DNA of 64,000 nt from Corynebacterium resistens DSM 45100. Lineage in GTDB: Bacteria > Actinomycetota > Actinomycetes > Mycobacteriales > Mycobacteriaceae. The position numbers and the translations under genes were made by a program. The stretch spans positions 1 through 64,000 of the forward strand of contig NC_015673.1 of NCBI RefSeq assembly GCF_000177535.2, read 5' to 3'. Every line of letters starts with the position of its first letter. Position 1 is the first letter of the stretch. The notes below the pieces were generated by a model. It made no database searches and was not told the origin of the DNA. It worked only from the letters and a program-made list of their open reading frames with translations. Shown piece after piece: positions 44,629 to 53,964 of this stretch.

Positions 44629-46767
44629 CTAGGGCAGGAGGTCGAAGACGTAAACTCCAACTTCAACGCTGGTATCGCGCTTTACAACGTCGCCGGCATG
44701 GATGGATTGGGTGGCTACCTCATCCTGACGAACCAGTTCTGGGGTTTTGACATTCCTACGCTTCACATCGGAAGGCGAGCCGCGCCATCCAGCCTGCTGC
44801 AAGGTAGAAAGCACTTGAGAGTACTTCTTACCCTGCAGGCTCGGCATGCGGAACATGTTGCCCTTCGAAACCTCGAGCTTGATCGTGGTGCCCTTCTTCA
44901 CCTCTGAGCCCTCGTTGGAAGCAGAAAGAACCTTGCCTTCTTCCTCCATCGAATCGATCGGGGTTTCCTCCACCTTAAATCCAGCGGATTCGAGGTTCTT
45001 GCGAGCGGTATCGGAATCTTGACCGGTCACGACAGGTACACGTACCTTTTCTTGACCTGTAGAAACCGTGATGGTGACCTTTGTTCCTACGGAGACCTGT
45101 GACCCTTGGGCAGGGTTTTGGCTGATCACTTGGCCAGCAGGAACGTCATCGCTGGCTTCTTCCTTCACATTCGGATTCAGCTTGAGTTTCGCCTTTTCCA
45201 GCGCCTTGCTTGCCTCCGCGGTCGTCATACCAGTGAGATCCGGGGTGTCGGTGATCTCTCGACCGGAGGAAATCACCAAAGTAATTGCAGTGCCATCTGG
45301 CACAGTTGAATTTGGTCCTGGTTGGGTGGTGATGGCATTACCGCGCGGGATTTCTGGGTGCGTGGCTTCTGTTACGCGCACCTCAAAGCCGGCATCATGC
45401 AGCCGGGCTTCGGCATCCTGGCGGCTCAAGTTCTTAACATCTGGAACTTTGACTTTCGGTTGGGGTGCCGAGGCCGAAGACTGCTGGTTGCGATCGCTTA
45501 GGAAGCGGTAGCCACCGTATCCCACGCCACCGAGGAGGCCCAAAGTCAAAAGAGTAATTAGAGCGGGCTTCCAAAAACCACGACGGGGCTCTTCTTCGTA
45601 GTAGCCGTCGTATCCATCGTCGTAATCTTCGTATTGACCATCGTCGTAGTGGTCGTAATCGTCGTTGCCACTGTAGCTGGCGTCATTGTAGGGTCCGCCG
45701 TCGTAGCCGTCGTAGCCATTCGGCTGGGCGTCATAGTAGTTTGGTTGGCCGGCGCCATGCGGACCCTGATTTGCGGCGTTAGCTGCACCAGCGCCCATGG
45801 CGGCGCCAGCAGCTCCTGCAGCAGCTGCACCGGCGGTTCCTGCACCAGCCGCGGGCATGACGGAGGTACTCGTATCTTCCTCCGCGTAAGTTTGGGCCAC
45901 CAACGGCAGCTGGTCTTCCGAAAGGCGACGCAAATCGGTAGCCATTTGCTGCGCATCGTCATAACGATCGGAGGGGGATTTTGCCATTGCTGTCAGCACA
46001 ATGGAATCCAATGAGAGCGCTTCGCGCTTGGAAAGATGCATTCCCGGCACGGAGCTTGGTGCTATGGGGTCATCTTGAACGTGCTGGAAGGCTACAGAGA
46101 ATGGAGATTCACCTTGGAAAGGAGGCTGACCGGTAGCGAGTTCGAAGAAGACACAGCCCGCGGCGTAGATGTCGGAACGGGAATCGGCAGATTTCCCGCG
46201 AGCCTGTTCAGGGGACAAATATTGAGCGGTGCCAATCACGGCGGCGGTTTGCGTCATAGCAGCCGAAGAATCGCTTAGTGCGCGGGCGATTCCGAAATCC
46301 ATCACCTTCACAGCCCCAGTGTTGGTGATCATGATGTTGGCTGGCTTTATGTCGCGGTGAATAATGCCCGCTTCGTGGCTAAAGTGGAGAGCTTCACAAA
46401 CGGAGGACATCACCTTGGCGGCATCCGTCAACCGCATTTTTCCTTCGTCGCGCATGATATCGCGCAGGGTTTCCCCGTTAACGCGTTCCATGACTATGTA
46501 AGGAACAGATCCATCTTCTTCGGGGGTCTGGCCCGTGTCATATACCGCCACGATGGCGGGGTGGTTGAGCTTCGCCGCATTCTGGGCTTCGCGACGGAAG
46601 CGCTCGAGGAACGTTAGATCCCGCGCCAAATCGGGGCGCATCATCTTCACAGCCACGTCTCTGCCCAGCAGTTCATCGGTCGCTGCGTAGACGTCGGACA
46701 TACCACCGGTGCCGATCTTGGCCCCCAAGCGGTAGCGGCCGCCTAGGGTGGTGCCGATTCGCTCCAC
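44629..46767 (-). CDS. pknB: Serine/threonine protein kinase with PASTA domains
   Basis: PknB senses peptidoglycan fragments and phosphorylates envelope and division proteins. The 712-residue protein has a kinase domain (IGTGGMSDVY, VAVKMM, HRDIKPANIM, DFGIARAL, SPEQARG) in about 1-280, a Gly/Ala then Asp/Tyr-rich juxtamembrane linker (about 295-392, unusually rich in YDG/DDYD), a membrane segment at about 398-418, and four extracellular PASTA repeats from about 440 to the end. The gene is last in the cluster starting at fhaB. The Asp/Tyr-rich linker is distinctive and may be a phosphorylation or FHA-binding region. Confidence 0.97.
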   Translation of the reverse strand: MERIGTTLGGRYRLGAKIGTGGMSDVYAATDELLGRDVAVKMMRPDLARDLTFLERFRREAQNAAKLNHPAIVAVYDTGQTPEEDGSVPYIVMERVNGETLRDIMRDEGKMRLTDAAKVMSSVCEALHFSHEAGIIHRDIKPANIMITNTGAVKVMDFGIARALSDSSAAMTQTAAVIGTAQYLSPEQARGKSADSRSDIYAAGCVFFELATGQPPFQGESPFSVAFQHVQDDPIAPSSVPGMHLSKREALSLDSIVLTAMAKSPSDRYDDAQQMATDLRRLSEDQLPLVAQTYAEEDTSTSVMPAAGAGTAGAAAAGAAGAAMGAGAANAANQGPHGAGQPNYYDAQPNGYDGYDGGPYNDASYSGNDDYDHYDDGQYEDYDDGYDGYYEEEPRRGFWKPALITLLTLGLLGGVGYGGYRFLSDRNQQSSASAPQPKVKVPDVKNLSRQDAEARLHDAGFEVRVTEATHPEIPRGNAITTQPGPNSTVPDGTAITLVISSGREITDTPDLTGMTTAEASKALEKAKLKLNPNVKEEASDDVPAGQVISQNPAQGSQVSVGTKVTITVSTGQEKVRVPVVTGQDSDTARKNLESAGFKVEETPIDSMEEEGKVLSASNEGSEVKKGTTIKLEVSKGNMFRMPSLQGKKYSQVLSTLQQAGWRGSPSDVKRRNVKTPELVRQDEVATQSIHAGDVVKRDTSVEVGVYVFDLLP

Positions 46768-46979
46768 GGGTTGACTCCTTGTTTCTCTACTTACTCTCGA
46801 TGAGGATAAATGGGTACTGGAAGTTGATGGATCACGGGGTTGGGCTGTTGCAATTTTTCTATATTAATTGACGTGTGTAGGGAAACCTAGTTGATTCCTC
46901 CACATTATTCACTTCGTTCACAACAGTAACAACCTTCTTCTGCTCAGGTGGTCCAACTCTATCCATACAGGACGTGTGT

Positions 46980-48878
46980 CTAAATGAATTGCATCATTTG
47001 AACAGGAGGGGCCTGTTGCCCAAAGGCATCGGTTCCCTTCGCGACGGTTGCAGTGGGCTGGACTTGATGCGGTGTATTGGCATGATCGGCTAGTTGTCCT
47101 GTCTCCCTAACTCCACCTGGGGAATTCGTGTTGCCTTCTCCGGAAGTGCTATCAGTGCCAGGGTTGGGGTTACCGCCGCCATTAGCCTGTGTGTTGCCTC
47201 CGATGCCACCTCCAGTTCGCGGGTTGGAGTTTCCTTGGTTGCCGTTGCCCGAATTGCCATTACCGTTCTGAACGCCGTTGGAATTGCTCTGATTACCAGG
47301 GGCATTACTGTTTTCCCCCTCACCTGGCTGAGAAGGTGAACCAGGAGCCCGAGTGGGTTCAGAGTTCTCAGGCTGTGAAGTTGGTTGCTGACTGTCACCA
47401 TCTTGCCCTGGTGCCGTCGTATCCGTTGGGCGTTCGTTATTGTTATCCCCTCGGTTCCTACCGAACCAGTTGTCGCCCTGGTTGCTACCGTTTTCCGGCA
47501 ATCCGGGTTGCGAATCATTCGGTTGGGAGTTGCCCTCGGAATTGCCTGGTGGTGTCACCCGGCTGGTGATGGTGCGAGTTTGAGTCCCGGGTGCTTTGTC
47601 ATCGCTGTTATTGACAAGCAGGTACCCAGCTACACCAACAGCGAGAGCAGCCAACAGACCCAAGATGACTACAGGAGCCTTTCCGCTCTTTTGACGAACT
47701 GGTCGCTGATTACTGGTGTTTGCAGGTCGACCACCTTTAGTCCCAGCTGCCGCGAAACCCTGTGGAGATTGGGAGTTGTTGGGGCCGGGGTGGCGTCGAG
47801 AAGCAACAGGAGAGTTCTGTGGGCCCGCAGCGTCCATGGCCGGGCCTTGCATCGGTGGGACACGAGTGCCGGGACCGTGGGCGACGGCGCCCAATTGTTC
47901 GGTGAGTGGATGGTCACCGAAATCTTCGACGGCAGGCACTCGGTGTGGCTGAGGTGGGCGCTGCCCCTCAGACACAAGGACAGTAGCAGCGGCAAGCTCC
48001 TCGCCATCGGCATAACGCGCATCAGGGTTCTTACGCAAGCAGATCCCGATGAGCTCACGCATGTTCTGGCCCACCGTTTCCGGCAAGGGGCGGGGGTCTT
48101 CAGAGATGTGTTTGATCGCCACAGAAACGGTGGATTCTCCGGCAAAGGGGCGTTCACCAGCCAAAATCTCGTAGCCAACCACGCCTAAGGAGTAGATATC
48201 GGAAGCTGGGCCAACTGAATTACCCTGCGCTTGCTCAGGGGAAACGTACTGGGCGGTGCCTACCACCATGCCGGTCCGGGTCAAAGGTACGGCTGCGGCT
48301 GCCTTCGCAATACCTAAATCGGTTACCTTCACTACTCCGTCAGAAGTGATGAGCAGATTGCCCGGTTTGATATCACGGTGCACCATTCCAGTGGCATGAA
48401 TTGCCTGCAGCCCGCGCGCAGTCTGCGCCATGATGTCCAAAACGAGGGACTCGGGCAGGACCCGTTCGCGCGTGAGGACATCCGCTAGGGATTCACCACT
48501 GACGTACTCCATGATGATGTAGCAGAACACGGCCCCGCGGTCGCGTACTTCTCCGTAGTCATAAGTGGCTACAACATTGGGGCTATTGAGTTGCTCGGCA
48601 GCGCTAGCTTCGTTGCGGAAGCGTGTGCGGAACTCCTCGTTCTCCGTGTATTCCGGCTTCAGGATCTTCACCGCAACATCGCGCTGAGCTTCGGTATCCC
48701 GCGCCAACCACACGGTCGACATTCCGCCACGACCGATGATCCAATTGAGCTGGTAGCGGGGGCCCAGCATGTCCTGCACACGATCGAAGTCTGTGCGATC
48801 CGGTTGCAAGTCCTTATCCAGATCGGGGACATCGCGCCCTGTGGGTCCGTTGTTACGTGGGGTATCTGAGTGAGTCAT
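46980..48878 (-). CDS. pknA: Serine/threonine protein kinase PknA
   Basis: PknA is the essential partner kinase of PknB. Kinase motifs: IGRGGMSTVWLARD, VAVKIL, HRDIKPGNLLI, then DLG instead of the usual DFG (VTDLGIAKA), and SPEQAQG. One membrane segment lies at about 399-421. Instead of PASTA repeats, the extracellular part is an Asn/Gly/Pro/Ser-rich low-complexity tail of about 210 residues, making the protein (632 residues) rather long for PknA. The stop is 2 bp before the neighbouring coding start region of pbpA transcription order, consistent with one operon; a 212-bp gap separates it from pknB. Confidence 0.95.
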   Translation of the reverse strand: MTHSDTPRNNGPTGRDVPDLDKDLQPDRTDFDRVQDMLGPRYQLNWIIGRGGMSTVWLARDTEAQRDVAVKILKPEYTENEEFRTRFRNEASAAEQLNSPNVVATYDYGEVRDRGAVFCYIIMEYVSGESLADVLTRERVLPESLVLDIMAQTARGLQAIHATGMVHRDIKPGNLLITSDGVVKVTDLGIAKAAAAVPLTRTGMVVGTAQYVSPEQAQGNSVGPASDIYSLGVVGYEILAGERPFAGESTVSVAIKHISEDPRPLPETVGQNMRELIGICLRKNPDARYADGEELAAATVLVSEGQRPPQPHRVPAVEDFGDHPLTEQLGAVAHGPGTRVPPMQGPAMDAAGPQNSPVASRRHPGPNNSQSPQGFAAAGTKGGRPANTSNQRPVRQKSGKAPVVILGLLAALAVGVAGYLLVNNSDDKAPGTQTRTITSRVTPPGNSEGNSQPNDSQPGLPENGSNQGDNWFGRNRGDNNNERPTDTTAPGQDGDSQQPTSQPENSEPTRAPGSPSQPGEGENSNAPGNQSNSNGVQNGNGNSGNGNQGNSNPRTGGGIGGNTQANGGGNPNPGTDSTSGEGNTNSPGGVRETGQLADHANTPHQVQPTATVAKGTDAFGQQAPPVQMMQFI

Positions 48879-48880
48879 GG

Positions 48881-50332
48881 TTACTTCAGCTCCTGCTTGG
48901 CCGCGTTAATTACTGCACGGCCGATTGGGCCAGCAATCGATCCACCGGTTGCTGCTTGGCCACGGTCACCACCATTTTCTACCAGTACGGCCACCGCCAC
49001 ATCCGCATCTGTGGAAAAAGCAATGTACCACGCGTGCGGTTTGGAATTACGGGAATCCTCGCCGTGCTCTGCGGTACCGGTCTTGGAAGCGATGGTACTG
49101 TCCTGCCCGCCGGCGTAGAGCTCGGCTTGTAGCATCATCTTTGTTAGCTGGTCAGCCGTTTTCTTCGGCATGGCGTCGCCAGCCTTCTTCGGCTTCGTCG
49201 TCTTTAAAGTCTTCAGATCGGATCCCGTGATCTTCTTGATCAAGTGGGGCTCCATGCGCTTACCACCATTGGCGACCGTGGCAGCGATAACCGCGTTTTG
49301 CAATGGTGTTAAAGCCACATCGCGCTGGCCAATGGAGGTTTGGCTCAACGCGGCATCATCGGGAATGTCACCCAGCGTGGATTTTTGTACACCGAGGCCG
49401 ACATCCTCCATGTTCTCACCGATGCCGTAGGCTTTCGCGGCCTTGCGCATCGCGTCGGCTCCGTGACGGGTGGAAAGATCGACGAACGCTGTATTACAGG
49501 ATCGGCGGAACGCCTCCATCAATGTCACTTGCCCACCGGCACCGCAGGTGGCGCCACCATAGTTTTCCAAAGTGGTATTCGTGCCGGGCAGCGTGATCTG
49601 ATTGGCTCCTGTGACGGAGGTGTTTTCGTCATCGCCGGCCATCAGAGCCGCGGTGGTTGTCACGACCTTGAAAGTGGAACCTGGTGGCTGGGTTTGTTGC
49701 GTGGAACGGTTCAGCAAGGGGGAGCCATCGCTGCTGGATAGCTGGCTGAAGTTGGCCTCCGCCTGTTTGGGATTGTCCGTCACGATCTCTGAGGGGTTAA
49801 AGCTCGGGGTGCTGGACATCGCCAAAATCTCGCCATTGCTGGGGCGTAGCGCCACCACAGATCCGGAGTAGCCCCGGCTCGCCAACTGCTCGTACGCCAC
49901 TTTTTGCACATTGGGCAGCAGGGTGAGATCCACGTTCGCCCCCTTGAACTCTTTGCCCGTAAGCGTATCCCAGGTGCGCCGAGCGAACAGTGAATCATCT
50001 TCACCGGTGAGAATCGAGTTCTGGCTGGCTTCCAAACCGGAAGCGCCGAAACGGTCGGAGAAGTACCCGATAACGGATCCATATTGTGCGGGATTGGTGG
50101 GGTAGTAGCGGTGGTAGTACCCGTCCTCATCCGCTTTGGAGTTCGCCAGCACTTGGCCCCCCGCTGTGATCTGCCCGCGCTCTTGTGATTTCGACTTGAG
50201 GTATTGCCGCGCATTTCGTGGGTTTTCTGCGAACTTCTCATGCTGAAAAGCATGAATATATGTCAGGTTCGCAATCAGCGCCACTACTAGCAAAGCCGCG
50301 AAAATCGTTACGGCTCGAATGGAGCGGTTCAT
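48881..50332 (-). CDS. pbpA: Penicillin-binding protein A (transpeptidase)
   Basis: PbpA crosslinks peptidoglycan with RodA and is a PknB-linked division factor. ATG 50332 is chosen because it overlaps the rodA stop (ATGA); the frame is open a further 21 bp. The 483-residue protein has an N-terminal membrane anchor (about 6-24), a dimerisation region, and a transpeptidase domain with SxxK in PGSTFKVVTT, SxN in RRSCNTAF and KTGT in ASKTGTAEHG. All catalytic motifs are present. Confidence 0.96.
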   Translation of the reverse strand: MNRSIRAVTIFAALLVVALIANLTYIHAFQHEKFAENPRNARQYLKSKSQERGQITAGGQVLANSKADEDGYYHRYYPTNPAQYGSVIGYFSDRFGASGLEASQNSILTGEDDSLFARRTWDTLTGKEFKGANVDLTLLPNVQKVAYEQLASRGYSGSVVALRPSNGEILAMSSTPSFNPSEIVTDNPKQAEANFSQLSSSDGSPLLNRSTQQTQPPGSTFKVVTTTAALMAGDDENTSVTGANQITLPGTNTTLENYGGATCGAGGQVTLMEAFRRSCNTAFVDLSTRHGADAMRKAAKAYGIGENMEDVGLGVQKSTLGDIPDDAALSQTSIGQRDVALTPLQNAVIAATVANGGKRMEPHLIKKITGSDLKTLKTTKPKKAGDAMPKKTADQLTKMMLQAELYAGGQDSTIASKTGTAEHGEDSRNSKPHAWYIAFSTDADVAVAVLVENGGDRGQAATGGSIAGPIGRAVINAAKQELK

Positions 50333-51771
50333 CGTTGGTAACCCCCGTTCCACTGGGCATTGTCTGGCATTTCTTCATTGTGACGCCACGCTCCCACCAC
50401 CGGTTGGTGGCCCGTCGCATCAGCGTATGGTTCCAACTCCGCCGGGGCTGCCTTGTCCTCGGATGCGATAGAAGCACCAGTCCGGGCGCGTTCGGGGGAG
50501 AAGGCGGCGTCGGAAATCCGCAGAATAATGGCCAGCAAGATGTAGTTCGCCAGCAACGAGGAGCCACCGTGGGCCAAGAAAGGGGTGGTTAGACCAGTCA
50601 TCGGGAGTAGGCGCGAAATGCCGCCGGTGACGACGAAAATCTGCACTGCAATAGTCAGGGATAAGCCCGCGGCAACGAGCTTGCCATAGGAATCCTTCAC
50701 GGTCATGGCAGTGGTGAAGCCGCGAGAAACGAACACAGCATAGAGAATGAGAACCGCGGCGAGGCCGATCAAGCCAAGTTCCTCACCGATTGCTGCGAGG
50801 ATGAAATCTGAGTGCGCGACGGGGATTTGGTAGGGGTAGCCAGATCCCAAGCCGGTGCCAGTCACGCCACCGAAGGACATGCCGAATAGGGCTTGGGCGA
50901 GCTGAAAGCCTTTGTCATCGTAGTTCCCGATCGGGTCCACAAAGTTGGCCACTCGGGATTGGATCTTCGCAGATATTTGGTAGACGGCAACCGCGCCGAC
51001 TGCGGCAAGCCCCAGACCAAGGACGAGCCAGGACGAGCGATTGGTCGCGATATACAACATGCCCAGGACCGTGCCGAAAAGTAGGAGCGCTGGGCCGAAG
51101 TCATTCATCGCAGCCATGATTACCAGCGCCACACCCCACACCAGCAGCAGGGGGCTGAGGTCGCGCAGGCGAGGGAATTGCAAACCGAGGAAAGATTTTC
51201 CGGCAACGTTGAATAGTCGGCGCTTGTTCACCAGCAGCGTGGCGAAAAAGAGCAGCAGCAGAATCTTGGAGAACTCGCCGGGTTGGATGGAAAAGGGCCC
51301 GATGCTAATCCACACGTTGGCATCGGCATTCAAACTCGTGGGCCATACGATGGGCAGGGCCAGCAGGATGAGCCCCGCCAATCCCATGAGGTAGGAATAG
51401 TTCTGCAGTCGCCGGTGGTCCCGCAGGAAAATCAGCACAGCGCACATCATTGCTACACCGATGACGGTCCACATGATCTGCGACTTCGCCAAGTTTGATT
51501 CGCGGGCAAGGTCAAGACGATAGATCATCACCAGCCCTATGCCGTTGAGTAGTGCGGCAATGGGCAACATGATTTGATCGGAATGCGGGGCAATCCAGCA
51601 GATGATGGCGTGGGCGACGAGGAAAACGAGGAAGAACCCGCCCACCAGCATGAAGATATCGGAGCCTATCTCATTGCCTTGGGATAGTTCCAGCGCAACA
51701 ATCGCGATCATTAAGACGAGTGCTGCAAGTACCAGCAGGCCGGCTTCCAGCCGACGGGAAAACAGCTTCAT
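50329..51771 (-). CDS. rodA: SEDS-family glycosyltransferase RodA/FtsW
   Basis: SEDS proteins polymerise glycan strands from lipid II. The 480-residue protein has ten or more membrane segments and SEDS landmarks: WISIGPFSIQPGEFSKILLL, the Asp-containing ANFVDPIGNYDDKGFQLAQAL, and SGYPYQIPVAHSDFILAAIG followed by EELG. A soluble C-terminal tail of about 55 residues follows. It is coupled to pbpA (overlap of 4 bp), forming the transglycosylase/transpeptidase pair. Confidence 0.96.
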   Translation of the reverse strand: MKLFSRRLEAGLLVLAALVLMIAIVALELSQGNEIGSDIFMLVGGFFLVFLVAHAIICWIAPHSDQIMLPIAALLNGIGLVMIYRLDLARESNLAKSQIMWTVIGVAMMCAVLIFLRDHRRLQNYSYLMGLAGLILLALPIVWPTSLNADANVWISIGPFSIQPGEFSKILLLLFFATLLVNKRRLFNVAGKSFLGLQFPRLRDLSPLLLVWGVALVIMAAMNDFGPALLLFGTVLGMLYIATNRSSWLVLGLGLAAVGAVAVYQISAKIQSRVANFVDPIGNYDDKGFQLAQALFGMSFGGVTGTGLGSGYPYQIPVAHSDFILAAIGEELGLIGLAAVLILYAVFVSRGFTTAMTVKDSYGKLVAAGLSLTIAVQIFVVTGGISRLLPMTGLTTPFLAHGGSSLLANYILLAIILRISDAAFSPERARTGASIASEDKAAPAELEPYADATGHQPVVGAWRHNEEMPDNAQWNGGYQR

Positions 51772-51774
51772 GAA

Positions 51775-53334
51775 TTACTTCACCTCGCGGCAGGACACAC
51801 CAGGGGTGGTCAGGTCGGAGTTCTCGGCATTCTTGTTGTTTGCCGTAGTTCTTTCGCTTTCGCGGCGGTTGTCGTCTTCGCCTTGTTTCTTTGTTTTCTC
51901 TGCCTTCTCGGTTTCTGTGGACTTGTTTTTCTCTGCCGGAGAGCTGGCGTTAGCCTCAGGGGTTTGCTTCCCAGAGCCTCGCTTTACGCATACGGGGAGA
52001 GTCTGCTCGGCCAGGCGCTGCACCTGCTGTGAAACGTCATCATAACTGCCTTCCGGCAGGCTGGAGAGCACTCCCCGTGCAGCTGGAGTGAGGTCGGAGG
52101 GGCTGAAGCGGTGGCAAGGATCGTCGGAGTTCGCGGGAAGCAGCCGCACGGTAGCTTCCTCGTCGAGGCACACATCGTGGTAACGGTTTTTTAGTGAGAT
52201 GCCGAGGACTGTGGTGTCGGTGCCATTATTCACTACGATCTGATCACCATCTTCAGCGACGTAGTAGTTCTCGCGGATTTTGTTGTACCCCATGATCCCG
52301 CCGATGGTTAACAGCGCTAAAACCAGTACTACGGCGAGGACTGGAATGAGGGGGAAGCGCTTGGTCTTCTGCTTCGCCTGGACCCGCGCTTCGGAGGGGT
52401 CAGGCTTGGATTTTTTTGTCGACGCCCCGCTGACCGGTTTCGCGTTTACTACTTGCACACCGGCTGCCCGTGAAGCAGGGGAATTGGGGCGCGGCATTTC
52501 TTCGGTTTCGCCAGCGATGGCGCCCGTAACTACCTCGGATCCGGGCAGCTTAATGTTTTCGTCTACGGCCTTATTGGTCTCCGGGTCAAATTCGACCACG
52601 TCGGCAACGACTACCGTGACATTATCCGGCCCGCCACCGCGCAGAGCCATCTCCACCAGCCTGCGAGCCGCCTTCTTCGGGGTATCAACTGACAGGATTT
52701 CGCGGATCGTATCGAAACTCACCGGATCGGAAAGGCCGTCCGAACACAAAAGGTAGCGATCACCAATCTGTGTGGTTCGGTTTTCAATAGTTGGTTCGAC
52801 AGGGCGGCCATTGAGTGCTTTGAGGATCAGCGAGCGCTGCGGATGGCTGCTGACATCCTCCGCGGCAAGCTTTCCTTCGTCCACGAGGGACTGCACGAAA
52901 GTATCGTCTTTGGTGATCTGGGTTAGCTCACCATCGCGTAATAGGTATCCCCGGGAATCGCCAACGTGGCAGACACATACGTGATCATCGCGGAAAAGCA
53001 ATGCGGAAAGCGTGCAACCCATGCCCTCCAACGTGGGGTTTTCTTCCACATGCGCGGCGATCTGGCTGTTGCCATCTTCCATGGCGGTGGCTAGAAGTGT
53101 GCCCAATCGTTCCCGGTTGCGTGGATCATCGATCAACGGGGAATCCAATGGGCGCAGCGCATCAATAAGGAATTGCGAAGCAACTTCACCGGCAGCATGA
53201 CCACCCATGCCATCGGCGAGGGCGAGCAGGCGGGGACCAGCGTACGCGGAGTCCTCGTTATTGCTTCGCACCAAGCCCCGGTCGGAGCAAGCCGCGAAGT
53301 TCAGCGTACGGGGAGCAGAGGAGCTACTGGTCAT
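51775..53334 (-). CDS. pstP: PP2C-type Ser/Thr phosphatase PstP
   Basis: PstP reverses PknA/PknB phosphorylation. The PPM domain (about 1-240) shows DRGLVRSNNEDSAY, LALADGMGGHAAGEVAS, CHVGDSRGYLL and GGGPDNVTVVVADV, with the metal-binding Asp residues. A linker, a membrane segment at about 322-345 and an extracellular region follow, ending in a Lys/Glu/Thr-rich, low-complexity tail. Its start overlaps the fhaB stop (ATGA) and it ends 3 bp before rodA, so the cluster is tightly co-transcribed. Confidence 0.96.
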   Translation of the reverse strand: MTSSSSAPRTLNFAACSDRGLVRSNNEDSAYAGPRLLALADGMGGHAAGEVASQFLIDALRPLDSPLIDDPRNRERLGTLLATAMEDGNSQIAAHVEENPTLEGMGCTLSALLFRDDHVCVCHVGDSRGYLLRDGELTQITKDDTFVQSLVDEGKLAAEDVSSHPQRSLILKALNGRPVEPTIENRTTQIGDRYLLCSDGLSDPVSFDTIREILSVDTPKKAARRLVEMALRGGGPDNVTVVVADVVEFDPETNKAVDENIKLPGSEVVTGAIAGETEEMPRPNSPASRAAGVQVVNAKPVSGASTKKSKPDPSEARVQAKQKTKRFPLIPVLAVVLVLALLTIGGIMGYNKIRENYYVAEDGDQIVVNNGTDTTVLGISLKNRYHDVCLDEEATVRLLPANSDDPCHRFSPSDLTPAARGVLSSLPEGSYDDVSQQVQRLAEQTLPVCVKRGSGKQTPEANASSPAEKNKSTETEKAEKTKKQGEDDNRRESERTTANNKNAENSDLTTPGVSCREVK

Positions 53335-53849
53335 GCTTCCATCCTCACGTTGGTCTGGCCGATACGAACTTCGGCGCCTGCACTGAGACGTTCAAGTTGA
53401 TCGATGCGTTGATTGTTGAGCCACGTTCCATTACGAGAATCGAGGTCTTCAATGAACCAATCCGAACCACGGCGAAGTAACCGCGCGTGGTGACCGGATG
53501 CAAAGTCGTCTTCCAAGACGAGGGTGCAGTTTTGGGAGCGGCCCAAAGTCACTTCGTCGTAACCCTGCAGATTCAAAAAAGTCCCGGTGAGAGGCCCGGA
53601 AATGAGTGTCAGGGATGACGGAGCTTTGGCGCGCCGAAATCCACGGCCACCGCTTGGACCAGGCGTTTCCCCGCTCATCCCGCCACCGGCCAACGCTGGT
53701 GCAGCGGCGACGGGGTTAATGCCAGCACCCATTTGCAGGCCGGAAGCACGGTTAGCCTCCTTGCGCAAAGCGCGAATGCTCATCCAGATGAAAAACCACA
53801 GCAGGACAAGCAGAACGACCTTGGCTAGGAGAAGCAGGGTAGTCTGCAC
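53331..53849 (-). CDS. fhaB: FHA-domain membrane protein FhaB (FipA-type)
   Basis: GTG 53849 is preferred because AGAGG lies 9 bp upstream; an in-frame TTG at 53858 follows AGAGG directly and is too close. The 172-residue protein has an N-terminal membrane segment (LLLLAKVVLLVLLWFFIWM), a Gly/Ala/Pro-rich linker and a C-terminal FHA domain with YDEVTLGRSQNCTLVLEDD, SGHHARLL and DLDSRNGTWLNNQRI, the phosphothreonine-binding residues. It brings phosphorylated division proteins together at the septum. It is the first gene of the contiguous cluster down to pknA. Confidence 0.93.
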   Translation of the reverse strand: MQTTLLLLAKVVLLVLLWFFIWMSIRALRKEANRASGLQMGAGINPVAAAPALAGGGMSGETPGPSGGRGFRRAKAPSSLTLISGPLTGTFLNLQGYDEVTLGRSQNCTLVLEDDFASGHHARLLRRGSDWFIEDLDSRNGTWLNNQRIDQLERLSAGAEVRIGQTNVRMEA

Positions 53850-53964
53850 AGGATTCAACCTCTCGTTGGTGGCAACCGAACGTTAAATACCTTAGTTTAG
53901 TCGGAGCCAAGGGGGTAGAGGTTTAGCGGTGGCTAGGCGGGAGTTACCTCTGTTCGAGAGCGGG

